Source: Thermothelomyces thermophilus ATCC 42464 (Eukaryota; Ascomycota; Sordariomycetes; Sordariales; Chaetomiaceae). Taken from it: 64,000 bases of DNA. The position numbers and the translations under genes were made by a program. Of the stretch, positions 36,036 to 47,304 are shown piece by piece. The first letter of the stretch is position 1, and each line of letters starts with the position of its first letter. The notes below the pieces were generated by a model. The model did no database searches. It saw nothing but the letters and a program-made list of their open reading frames with translations, and was not told the origin of the DNA. Location of the stretch: positions 7,564,001 to 7,628,000 of the forward strand of contig NC_016472.1 of the NCBI RefSeq assembly GCF_000226095.1. Reading direction: 5' to 3'.

Positions 36036-38909
36036 TTCTCGATTCAACCGGGTCTTTTCAGGTGACTAACGGCCGAGCATAAAGCAGGCGGGCGGTTGCG
36101 ACTTTGAAGATAGCGAATGACGTGGGAAAGAGAAAAATGTCAAGAAAGATCCTCGAGGGAGTCGCAACTTGTGCGGCTAACGAGGTCCTGCGGGTTGCAG
36201 TTAACATTCGAAAGTTCAGGTGATGCGGGCAAGGCGAAGCAAGCGCCAACGCTAGGTATCTAAATACCTTACCTTCAAAGGAGGCAGTACGGAAGGCAAT
36301 TCTCTGAGAGTCGATCCCAGGATGAGAGAGCACCTTCCAAGCTTAGTATTGTTCAGCGGAGGTAGGAAGGCAGATTTGGCGGGCGAGTGGACGTCGATGA
36401 AGCAGGTATGGAGGAGCGACCTTCTAGCAACGTCGCCATATTAGTCGAGACTTGACCAGGACACTTGCTTGTCGCCATGTCTTCAACGCAGAGGGCCAAC
36501 GAGCCATCCTCCGGGGCCGATTTGGAAATTGCGCTCGTTGACGACGGTGGCAATCCGCATCCATCAGGTTGTGACAGCATCGCGACCAACGAACAAGCTC
36601 CAAACGGTTCTGCCAATCTTCCTCGAAGTGGCTGCGCCCCAAGGTCGCATAGCATCCACCCGATGCGACAAACAGGCAATTTGAAACTAAACAAAACAAA
36701 TGCTGTCGCGGCAGCGTCAAGGATATGGACTTACTCAGGATCTGCCACCTCAATCTTTGGCTGGGCCGCGATGGACGAGCTTGACAACAGAGGGCCGAGT
36801 TCGGGTTGTGCGCGCGGAAGGGTGGAGACTTGCTCACGCGAAGACAGAGTGCGGAGTATTGTACATACAAAAGGGCAAGAAAAGTGAGGTTAAAAGATTG
36901 AATCGAAAGGGCAAAAGGGAGCCGCAGAGCAGCCTTCCAAACCTGTTGACAAGCCGACAGGCGACAGTCAATCCAGGACGACACGAGGGGTGCAGAAAGG
37001 AAAGGCACCTTCGTCAGGGGCGCGAAGGGAAGAAAAAAAAGATGTCCAGTCAATGGGCAGCGCGGTGCCCGAGATTGGCTGATGCCGCTTAAAGGATGGG
37101 GAGGTACAGGAAGGCACGCCTGGAGCGCAATTAGGCCCAGGGACAAACTAAAACCGAATGGACCCGGGCTTGCAACGTGCTGCACCCTTCAATTCGCGCC
37201 AAGCGCAGGGTACACTAATAAACAAGAGCGACCAGAGCACGCTCGGTCCGGCTTTCGATTCCATGGCGTTTGCTGACCGTCGTGTTCTAGAAGCCTGGAC
37301 ATGGAAGCCATTCCCCAAAGGATCCAACGCTAAACAGCGTATGTTCGGTGTATGTATGCAGGTATGTACATACATACGGATTACATACATGACTACGCTG
37401 TCTACCAAGGGTCTCCGCGATCACATCTTACCATGCGCTAGCGTAGTGTAGACCCTGCTAGCTCTGCATGTTCGGCTTGCATCTCACGGCATCTTGTGCC
37501 TGACGTTTCTGACGGGGGAGCAATGGACCCGGCGCAGATGGACCGTGAGCGCCAGGGTCCGAAGCCTGGGAGAGCGTCCCCACATCGGAGACGTGCCCCT
37601 TTCCACTGCAGCCGGCCGCGCTAAAACTGGCGCCCCGCGAGCATGAAGGACACGCTAACCAATCACGAAGCTCGAATCCGGCCTTTCGGAGGAACGCGCC
37701 GAATGAGATACCCTGATGTCCACCCAACGCGCGTCGTCAGAGAAGGCTTCAGTTCTCGATTCGCCCGCTTTGAGACATTCATCAACCAAGAAACTCGTTT
37801 TCTTTTTGGAGTTCCCGAGAGACGGTGTGACGAGTAGCCTAATAAGCGCCCTCGTCCCCCCTCCCAAGACCGGTTGCCTGCCTACCGAACATTCATCAGT
37901 AGACCAAAGCAAGCACCTCTTTGCGAAATCAGCCGAAAAATTTGAGGAGCTCTGTGTACAGAGTAGAAGAGGCAAAGGTGTCGCGGAAGAAACAACACTA
38001 GGTTTTGGGTTTAGCTCGGTTCGATGAATGGGGCGATCATTAGCTTCTTTTAATCTCAGCGTTTCCTTTTCACTTTCTTGAAGCTGGAGCGCCTCGGTTG
38101 GCGCTGGGTCGCATGGATGGACGATAACGATGGCGTTAATGCCCAAAAATCTCCAGACGGGAACCGACCTGGTGGGTCTGTGGAATTGAGTTTTGGTGCG
38201 TTTCAAAGCCCTGCAACGGAAACAGAAATTGCCCCACGGACGAGTAACGCCAACCAAGTGGATACGAGAGGTATGTGTGTGGTGTGTGGATGTGCGGATT
38301 ACAGACTAAGATTACCGTGCTGCGTACTCCGTACTGTGTAGTTAAGTACAAAGCATCTCAAAAAGGGCCATTCCGTTCTGCCTGCAATTTCATCATTGAA
38401 AGAGCCGCAAGCACCGTAGTACTGTACAGTATGATGTACCGAGTGTACATTTTCTTGGCTGCGATAGGCTGGACATCAACGTCAGTTTCTCCATATAGTA
38501 CGGAACCCTTAAGGAAGAGGTGGGCATCTAAACGTGCCGAACATATTCTATACCTAGTTAGCTACTTCTGATGTCCTGTACATACATCGAAACGTATATT
38601 ATCTACGTGACTTAAGGTAGACATGGTACATTTTACAGTTATACGGTTTGTCCACATCGGCCAGACAGGATTGGATAGTGTGTCTAGTTGAACAGCCGCG
38701 AAGTACATACCACCTGGTGGGTAGGCCATCTCTACGTATATATATCGTACACATGTGCGCATTCTTACCGTCTATGAGCGAAGTTGTTTTGCTAACTAGT
38801 GCTACACATCAGGGGTATCCATCTATGCGTCTAGATCTAAGTGCTCGTGATGCGGTGAGGTATAGTTAGATTGGTTGGGGTGATCAACCCCTTGCCTTTC
38901 CGAACCCCT
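36036..38909. other. 2.9-kb intergenic, aspE promoter to ABC1-like 3' flank
   Basis: No recognised gene. Two overlapping frames on opposite strands (36465-36887 plus; 36424-37185 minus) are open but show no known motif. One TACTCCGTA motif sits at 38325-38333, and TACATAC-type repeats occur near 37360-37390. Confidence 0.5.
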
Positions 38910-41342
38910 TCACCCTTCGAACACGTCGTGTTGAAGCTCAACGCCAAAGTCCTTGGCCACGCTCTTCAACCTCGCCTCGACTTCGTCCTCCATGCCGCCT
39001 CCCCTGCCGAGCAGCTGCTTCAGCCGAAAGAAGTAGAAGGCAACGTCCGACATGAACAGAACCGCCTTGAACAAGAGATGCTCCCAGATGTTGATCACTC
39101 TCTGGCGCAAGGGCAGGTTAGGATCCTGGAACATAGACCGGCTGGCCCATTCGCCCATCATCTTGACCCGGTTGACCGGGGAGCCCATGTAGGCATTGTT
39201 GCCCTGCACGATACGCATGTTCCTGCCGATGAAGATGAGCTCCTTGGGCCACTTGTCTTCGTCTGCCAGCACGTCGCGGATGCCCTGCTTCATCCGCTTC
39301 TGCATCTCGTAGTGCTTCTCGCTCGCCGACTTGCTGTCGTCCAGCGCGTTCAGCATGCCCTTTTGCAACTGCTGGTCCCCGCCTTCGTACGGTCGCAGAA
39401 GGGTAGCCGACGCGAAGAGGTCGGCCGCCTTGATGCCCCATTCCCGGGTGATCTCGCCGATCTTCTTGTTGTCGAACGTCATGAGGGCCTTCCAGAACAT
39501 GCCGTACTCACGCCGGAACTTGTCGCTCATGTAAACGTAGAGCCCGTGGTCGATCAGTACCAACTCGGGCAACCCATTCGGCAGACGCCTGATGAAAATG
39601 TTCCCAGGATCTAGACCGACACGTTAGCAAGCTCTGCCTGTGGGGGGGGGGGGGGGAAGAACGAATTGAGGAGTGGGAGAGGGCGCAGGCGTACGGGGAT
39701 CGCAGTGAACCACACCCCATTTGAAGATCTGTGCCGCGAACAGGTCGATCATGGTGGTCATGACCTCCTTGGTGGAAACACCCAACCCTCCCTTCCCGCG
39801 ACGCCCTCGCCATTCGGTCCGGTCCGGCTTCAACTTCTGGCTGTTCGGGTTTTCCCGCAGCTCCCGGCGTACCGCCTCCATATCGGGAGGGTCCAACCTT
39901 GCTCCATGCACTCCCATGGAGCCCCGCCCGTAGCCTCCCAGCCAAGGCGCCGTGAGGGCCTCCTTATCCCACAACCTCACGCCTTCGATCCATTCCGTGG
40001 TGAGCACCCGCTTGGAGCTGAGTTCGGGATACACCGGGGGGACGTAAACCCTGCCTCGTAGACTGGGTTCATTGTTGACCAGCTTGCGCATGGTCTCGGA
40101 GTTCCTGGCCTCGTTTTCGAAGTCGGTCTCGAGCATCAACCGCTCCGTGATGAACGGTACCAGCGAGTATAGCGGCAAGTCAAACCACCACGTGTACACT
40201 TTCATAACGACCCTGACCAACACCGCTTTTGTCAGCAAACAGTAGTGGGAGAATTTTTTTAAAAAATAAATAAATAAATAAAATAAAAAAATAAAATAGA
40301 AAATAAAAAATGGGGGGAAGGAAAAAGAAAAAAAAATCTGGGTGCTATGAAGTGGTCCTTTCTCTTCCCATCTTTTCTCTCTCTCTTCTCCCTATTTCAT
40401 ATTCTGAAGCAATTAACTAACTCACTTGAAAGCCCACAGGTCCCAGCCAATCTGCTTCGCGATCTCGGGTTTCTGAATCTTGACGGCCACCTCCCTTCCG
40501 TCCGGCAGCCTCGCCCAGTGGACCTGGGCGACCGAGGCGCTGGCCCTCGCGGTCCTCTCCATGACGCCCTTGCCCTCGGCGCCGGCGAAGCTGACGCCGA
40601 AGACGTCCTCGACGGAGCGGCCGCCAAAGTCGTCCCGGATCACCTTCTCGACGGCGGCCCAGTCGTCCTGGGGCGCGTCGTCGAACATGCGGGCGAACAT
40701 GCGCTGGAACTCCGGGGGCAGCACGGCGCTCTGCATGGCGATGGCCTGCCCGATCTTGAGGTACAGCCCGCCGTTCTCGCGCAGCAGGTCCGAGAGCCGC
40801 TCGGCGCTGCGGCGGTGCAGCTCGTCGATGCCGCCGGCGCTCCCGATCAGCGGCAGCGGCTCCGCGCGGAAGTTGAGCTTGTAGTCGGCCGCCACCAGCA
40901 GGCCCACGCCGAAGGTGCGCAGCGACCGCGAGATGCCCGACGCGTAGACCTGCCGGTCGAGCAGGTAGCCCGCGCCGAGCAGGGCGGAGAGGAGGGCCAG
41001 GCGCCGCGCCCAGCGGCGGGTGCGGCGGAACGTGCGGGCCGCGCGGGGCTGGCCGAGGGAGGAGGGAGTGGGCGGACGTAGTGGCTCGAACGGCCCCGAG
41101 GAAGGGCCCAGCACGGGACGCGGGACGGTCGAGGAGAAAGGCCGGTCGGGGCCGGCGGCGAAGACTGTCGTAGTTCCTGCTGGCGACAATTGTGGTCGTA
41201 GTCGTAGTCGTAGTCGTGGTCGTGGTCGTGGTGTCGGTGTCAGCATCGGCGTCGGTGATCGCAGGGCACAGCGGCCGCGGCCGACGCCGACGACGGAGGG
41301 TATCGCCGGACGGGGCGCGCCCGCAATGCCGAGACGCCACAT
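38910..41342 (-). CDS. ABC1/ADCK kinase-like mitochondrial protein (Mcp2/Cqd2-like)
   Basis: Member of the UbiB/ABC1 atypical kinase family, probably mitochondrial and linked to lipid or coenzyme Q distribution. Three exons: 41342-40426, 40212-39695, 39610-38910 (711 residues). ATG 41342 opens an Arg-rich presequence (MWRLGIAGAPRP). A membrane segment follows (LALLSALLGAGYLLD). Family motifs in order: LYLKIGQAIAMQS (KxGQ), ASASVAQVHWA (Ala-rich loop in place of the P-loop), REVAVKIQKP, TERLMLETDFENEARN, VLTTEWIEG, then HCDPHPGN rebuilt across the second intron, and LIDHG in place of DFG. An extra segment of about 60 residues (around 39790-39940) precedes the catalytic loop. The introns hold an A/T low-complexity tract and a run of 15 G (39642-39656). 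Which ABC1 subgroup it belongs to is my inference. Confidence 0.9.
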
Positions 41343-44298
41343 GTTTGGCGGCCAGAGTTGGTTGAGTAGTCGGGGCTGCAACGAAATTCGTGCTCAGTCC
41401 ATTGTGAGTATTTCGTTCCTTTGGCGAGAGGCAGAATCTCTTTTATAACGAGAAAAATAAAACCTCAGTTTTGCGAGCGATCGGAGAAGGTTCTCGGTTT
41501 CACTTTGCCCGCTGACGAAACAGTGTTCAACAAAGGACCCACTATTACTTTAGTGTAAGCCGCCCCGGCCGATTCTGCAAACCACCGATCCTCCGACGCC
41601 AATCGGCGTTTAGTTTGTCTCTCGGTCCTCCGCCGTTGGGGGATGTCCCGTGGCGCCAAAAAAAAATAAATAAATAAATAAATAAAAAGCAAATCTACCT
41701 CGATAGATCGGTATATTGCAAAGAACACCGAAAGATACAGCTTTATTAGGAGTGAGAACCCCTGCTAGAGGCATGACCAGGGATGGTATAGTGTACCAAG
41801 TTACAATGCGTTGACGGCCTCTGCATGCCATAACTATCCTTATCAACCTGCTTTTGGCTACATCCTGCCACATACGGCCATACCTACGAGAAAACACGGG
41901 ATCCCGTCCGCTCTCCCCGAGTCAAGCTCCTAAGGGCCGGATTAGTAGCTGGGTCGGTGACGACCAGCGAATCCCCGGTGCTGTATGTTTTTGATTCTTT
42001 TTTTTCCTTACTAAGGAGCAGTTCGTGGGTACTACGATGGCGGAAAGAGTCCAGTGTTCCAGGACTAGAATGGGATTGTGAGGGGGCCATCAAATATCTA
42101 ACGACCAAACAAGTACCAAGTATTTGTGATACCTATTCACGGCTCGAGAGCGTAGTACGACGGCTAGTGACCAAGTAAAAAGTGGAAGGTGTTGATTTTC
42201 TTCCTGAGTGGTCCTGTCAGCCGCCGAGCGTGTCGTCCAGTGGTTGACGAAGGGAAGAGAGTTAACGAAGCACATCCAGCCTCAAGTCTGCCTCAGACGC
42301 CTTTGCCGCAAGATGACAATATATTGGAGTGCATTTGCTGTTGTTGCGGTTGGTAAACCATGTGAGCTCGGAGGCTGCATTGCTCTTCACGTACCTTGGT
42401 TGCAGGGGGAAACAAGACCGAGTGAAGCGACTGCAGAGCAAGGCAGAAGACCATGTGCACACCTGACTGCGAAGTACGGTCAGTAAATAGCGGTCTGTCA
42501 GGTAAGCCGTCAAGACCTCTTCGGTGTGAGCACTTCGGTTCTTATTTTCTCCTTTCGTCTTATCAGACAGCCGTGACAAACCAAGACAGGGCCCGAAAAG
42601 AGACAACGCTCTCGCGTGTTCGCTTAACGTGCAAGAGTTAGATAGCTAACAAACCACCCCCCCTCCCCAAGTGACCGTTCCCTCGTCGAGTTACTGTCTC
42701 TTCAACTCCCGACGTGTATGTGGTTGGGTGTCTTTGGCGGTTAGGCTCCCATCTTTCGGCTTGAGCAGGTTAATTAGGCTGGTCAGCGATAGCATAGATG
42801 TTTCGTTTTCGTGCCGCAACGAACAATGACGAAACCACAAACAGCTAAAGGTGTGCGATCCATCCTTGGAGCGCGCCAGCCACATGAACGCATCAAATAT
42901 TCCGTTGTTATCATGGCCATTCCGCTAGTGATATAGTAAACTCTAGGCGCTTCACACACCGCGAAGGCCACCATGACGCATTAGTTTGGGATTATGTTCC
43001 CTTTGGCTGCTGTTGTGTATTCGCAGTATTCCTTCCTACTCGGTCTTCGGCGGAATCCTCTTCATCACACCCGCATAGAAGGGTACAGGCCTTTGTCAGT
43101 ATTAGCATATTCATGCGCTTGATTTTTGCCGCCAGGTTTCGACTTGCCATACTTCCCTACACTAGCCTTCTGGAGATGGATCACAAGTACGAAGTACAGT
43201 ACATACTGATCAAGCACAACTGCCTCAGAAGGCCCCACCGGTCCCTGAAAAAGCGCTGAGAACTGTCCCACAACAAGGGTGGGGCATACCAAGATCGTCT
43301 TGGCTGTGGGGAACGCTGTCGAAGTGGGCCCTTCCAGGTCCCCAGCGAAGTCTCACTTAAACGGGTGGAACTTCCGATGGGACTCATTTTAAAGCCGCTC
43401 CAGTTCGGGATGATCGCAGTGCACTAACGGAAGCACTGCGTATGCCCTTTGACTATCTATCAACCGTGAACCTGTACTGTCGAATGCCTTTGTCGCAGAC
43501 CCCGGTTGTATGAGAAACACTCCAAGCTTTTGAGGATCGGCGAGAACCTATGTACGGATTATACTACGCAATACAGTGCTATGTACTATTGAAGATGATG
43601 CAATGTGGGCGTGCCGTCGTCGTGGGCATTATGTGGCTGAGCTTGCCAATCTTGGAGGTCTCCATCTCGGAGCCCGTAGAGAGGGGCCTTGTGATTGGTG
43701 GATAGTGGCTCATGCGAAGCAATCGAAGCCAAGAGCTGCAGGAGTAGCATGGGTTTGCATGGGGTTGGACCAGGCCCACCTCTGGTTCTCCACTCTTCCT
43801 TGGTTTGCGTTTCCAAACCACTTCCCACCTCCATCTCCCCTTGTGCTCGAGCCCGTCACTCCTCGCACCACCACCAGCGCATCGCACCGCGTCTGCAGAG
43901 CGTCGCTCCGTGCCGCCATTCTTTTCAAGCGACACACCGATTGAAACAAGCCAGCGTCGACAATGGAATAACTCAGAACGGCTCCGTACAAAGCCGCTGA
44001 CCTGTCGAGTAATCATATTCGCTTCGATCAATCAACACGCGCCGAGCCCAGCACCACCCCGACCTTCCCTTCAATTTATTTTTTTTTCCCATGTTTTCCA
44101 CCAGGCAGTTCCCGCCGTACATCGATTCAGCGCCGAACCTTCTTGATGCCACACCACCTCTCATACAACGGCAGTAACAATCTTTCACTACCTGGCGCGA
44201 TTGGCCCACGCTCTCTCAATTAGCCGCGTCTCGAGGACGCTGGCTTCCCAAATCAACTCTTCAAATTAAAGGGCCTGCAGGTGTGAGCATCGATCACC
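41343..44298. other. Intergenic between divergent ABC1-like and palI genes, holding a 5S gene
   Basis: About 2.95 kb. The only supported gene is the 5S rRNA at 41870-41989. A (TAAA)n-type repeat lies at 41664-41688. Reading frames at 43576-44146 fall in the palI 5' region and look like chance. No tRNA was found. Confidence 0.6.
41870..41989 (+). rRNA. 5S ribosomal RNA, solitary dispersed copy
   Basis: Recognised by its similarity to Neurospora-type 5S RNA: ACATACGGCCATACC at the 5' end, GGGATCCCGTCCGCTCTCCC in the first third, then AGTAGCTGGGTCGGTGAC and CAGCGAATCCCCGGTG in the internal promoter (C-box) part. The length is 120 nt. The two ends pair over nine bases (ACATACGGC with GCTGTATGT), closing helix I, which argues for a working gene. 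T runs just downstream (TTTTT at the 3' end, then T8 from about 41997) would terminate RNA polymerase III. It stands alone between protein genes, as in Neurospora and relatives where 5S genes are scattered. There is no obvious TATA box just upstream. Confidence 0.93.
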
Positions 44299-46146
44299 AT
44301 GTTGCGCCCTGCGACACCGTTGTCGGTGCTGCTCTTCGCAGCATTCGTCTTGCTTTTACTCTCCGTTATCTCGACCCCCATCATTAGCGTTATCCCCCTG
44401 GGCAGCTGGGAAGGGGTCGAGTTCGGCGTCTTTGGGTACTGCACCCAAACGGGCTGCAGCCCTATCGAGATTGGCTATGATGTCGGTGAGTGTCGAGCCC
44501 ATGCGATCTCTGTCTTATGGCCGGACGACTTACTCGTGGATAGACCTCGGAGACCTCCATCCCAAAGACTTCACCCTCTCTGCTTCCACCCGTTCCACTC
44601 TTTCTGCCCTTCTCATTGTTCACCCAGTCGCCGCCGCCTTGACTCTCATCATGTTTGCCCTCGCGGTAATCGCTCACTTCCATAGCCCCTCCCACTCGCC
44701 AAGATACCTGCTGCTACTCTTCCTCGTCGGCATCCTCAACTTCCTCGTTACCCTTCTCAGCTTTCTCGTCGATGTCCTGCTCTTCGTGCCACATATCGCC
44801 TGGGGTTCGTACCTCGTTCTTGCCGCCACCATTCTGGTCGCCTTGAGCGGTCTGATCTCGTGCGCGATGCGGAGGGTGGTCGTCGGCAGGAAGGCCAGGC
44901 AGAAGCGCATTGCCCAGAACGCAGAGATGAGCGGCGAGAATTACTACAACCGCCAGGCGAGACAGCGGCCTGAACCTGTCGCCACTACGGCCGTACTCAC
45001 CCAACCTACACTTCCTGTTGTCAGCGGCGCTAATGGCGGGGCTGACGCACTGCCTGAATTCGCTTCGTATACAAAGAAGGACGATCAGAGCAGCGACGAG
45101 AGGATCCCGCTCACTCACGCCAGAAGCCCGTCGAGCAGATCGCCGGGCACCTTCACCACCGACCAAACTACCTATGTAAACGACGCAGGCAGTCCAACCG
45201 ACATGGCGCCCTTGCGTTCCATGTCGACTACGCCTGGTGCCAGAGATCCGTATGGAAATCCCATGCCCGCTCACGACGGATACCCCCTGAGATCCGCATC
45301 GGTCGAGCGCGTGGGCTCGCCACCACGGGGGCCAATGCCTCCAGGCGGTTACCGAGGTCGTGGCGGATACCCAGGCCCCGGAAGAGGCGGCTATGGCCCC
45401 CCGTATGGTGCTCGCGGTGGTTATGGCCCGCCAGGCCGTGGAGGTTACGGGCCTCCGGGTGGAAGGGGAGGCTACGGCCCTCCTCCCCGTGGCTACGGCG
45501 GGCCCATGCGGGGCGGGCGTACTCCACCCCCACCAAATTATCAAGGACCACCTCAAGGTCCCTATGATAGAAGGGGTTCGCCCGCTGGCGTATACGGCCC
45601 TGGCCAGTACGGCCCCAGGCGTCCATCTCCTGGTCCGCCGTCTGCGCCTGGCTACATGAATCAGTCAGTGTCCAACGCTTCTTCAAGTGGCTACGAGCCG
45701 TACAATCCTTCCAGGGAAGAAGATCTCCCCCGCGCGGAGTCTCCTCCTCCCCTTCCAGGAATCGACGATGGGATCTCTTCGACACAACCGGTAGAGATGG
45801 ATGCGTCGACACCTAGTCCATCCAATGCGCCGCAAGGACTCCAGCCAGCAAGGGCTCCAAGCGCGGATCGCCACATGAGCGGTTCTAGCAGGTATAGCCA
45901 AGAAGAGTAGGTTGTCATTCCCCCCGGTCTCTGCCGTTCGAATTCCGCTAAAAAGCAATCTCAAGGGACACCTATGTGCCGCCTAGGCAAGCATGGAACC
46001 AGGGACCGGGCCGGAACTCGCCCCGCGTACCTTCACCCCTAAACACCCGCTCATCGCCGCAGCCCCCCGCCGCGTCCGCTGGTGGGTACTATGAAGACGT
46101 AGACCCCCGCTTCGCCGAATCCCCAGCTCCGCCTCGGGTCCAGTAG
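44299..46146 (+). CDS. palI: pH-response regulator PalI/Rim9
   Basis: Four-span membrane protein of the SUR7/PalI family that supports the ambient-pH receptor PalH at the plasma membrane. Three exons: 44299-44485, 44544-45906, 45966-46146 (576 residues). The first helix is LSVLLFAAFVLLLLSVIST, followed by the extracellular FGVFGYC...GCSPIEIGYD. Three further helices lie at HPVAAALTLIMFALAVIAHF, YLLLLFLVGILNFLVTLLSF and AAT-ILVALSGLISC. A long cytosolic tail has RGGYGPP-type repeats. An in-frame TAG at 45908 is removed by a 59-nt intron (45907-45965), giving the conserved YSQEEDTYVPPRQAWNQGPG and YYEDVDPRFAESPAP. The frame then stops at 46146, earlier than in relatives; recognisable tail sequence continues out of frame to about 46465 (see findings). 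Confidence 0.93.
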
Positions 46147-46465
46147 CCACACATACACACGCGCGTGCGCCCCCCGTCCACCTAACCGACTCCAAAGAGG
46201 ATATCCCTCCCCAAGGCTCACACAGCCCGGCGGAATCTGAGCCCTCTGCCTCACCTCCGTCTCTCGAAAGGGGCGTGAACCCCCCTTGGGGACTCGGCAC
46301 CGTTCCAACCGCTGGTACCGGCACCGTTCCAACCGCTGGTACCAGCACCGGGAAGTTATGGGAACAACCGCGTCCCCAGACGTCCTGTCAATGGCACCGA
46401 CATGCTTCCTCAGCTCGAACCCGGTCTTTGGACTCTTAGCTCGAGGCGGCGCCGGCCTCTCCAGG
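46130..46465 (+). pseudogene. Frame-broken continuation of the PalI C-terminal tail
   Basis: Directly after the palI stop, three short segments match the remembered end of PalI proteins, but each lies in a different frame. They are SKEDIPPQGSHSPAESE and LERGVNPPW (46191-46290, frame starting at 46200), VPRRPVNGTDML (46372-46407, frame shifted) and LSSNPVFGLLARGGAGLSR (46409-46465, shifted again). Between the first two lies an exact tandem duplication of 24 bp (46297-46344). No single intron restores all three. This suggests recent loss of the tail, sequencing errors, or small unseen introns. Palindromic or RIP-like change is not evident. Confidence 0.6.
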
Positions 46466-47304
46466 TGTTAGGTAGCCATGGTCCCAGACTGTGCCTATCC
46501 GGATAGGCCAAGGGTTTCTGGGCAGCAATGACAAGCCCGGAAAAATGACATTTGGTTGGTGACTTTCGGGCGCAACGGCGCGGGCACATTAGCTTGGGCC
46601 ATGGTGTGGTGCGGCATAATCATCCCACCTTCTCTTTTCTTCACTCTTTCCCTTTGAGGCGAGGGATTTCTATTCTGTCCTCTTCGTTTATACTCCTTCG
46701 CCGCGTACATACGTTCCATTTCTCGTGATGGTACACTAAATACTTGTTGTTCAACTATACCTCTTTTCTAAACCAGTTACATTGAGTTTTTCCTGCGCTT
46801 CAGCTCCAACCGCTTATGCCCGCTGTGTTCTCCCCATTCTGATGTTGCGCCGGTGGCCTGGTGGTGCCGCCGCGTGGGTAGTTTGTTCACGGGACGGAGC
46901 AACAACTTTGACACAGGTGTGACGGTCAGGCCAAGTGATACGAAACGGGTATGCTTGAGTAAGCTCCGCGTTGCTAATGTACAAAGCTTCTTATGTATGT
47001 AGAAACGCGGTGAATTTTCTTCCACCTTGCCCAACCAAAAACAGTCCAAGCAGTGGCGCCGCTTTCTCCAATGCCATTGTCCTGCTGATCGTCACCGACG
47101 TCAGTCCAAAGTATATATCACTTCCTCCAATCAACAACCTCAATCCACGATACCTCCTCCACTGCCTCTACCAAATGTTGTGAATGCCCGCTCCTTTTCT
47201 ATCGGTGCTAATAGCACGCCTGCTGCCGTCAATAGATGGGGTCTCCCTGGTTTGACGAAAACGATCAGGAGAGAACGACGAGCCTCAGCCTCTCGGTGAT
47301 CTCG
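46147..47304. other. palI 3' flank and convergent 3' flank of the 532-residue gene
   Basis: Apart from the PalI tail relic in its first 320 bp, I see no feature between about 46470 and 47304. The short frames there have no recognisable product. Confidence 0.55.
46297..46344 (+). repeat. Tandem duplication, 24 bp x 2
   Basis: Two adjacent identical copies of a 24-bp unit that begins GGCACCGTTCCAACC and ends GCTGGTACC. In the PalI-tail frame it encodes GTVPTAGT twice. It lies within the frame-broken tail. Confidence 0.85.

Noticed and set aside
36424-37185. 253-codon minus-strand frame, with a 141-codon frame on the other strand
   Set aside because: Both show no domain, and composition (Cys, Ser, Leu-rich) looks like translated non-coding DNA.
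43728-43733. GCCAAG, a PacC-type hexamer upstream of palI
   Set aside because: A single six-base match 565 bp upstream is expected by chance.
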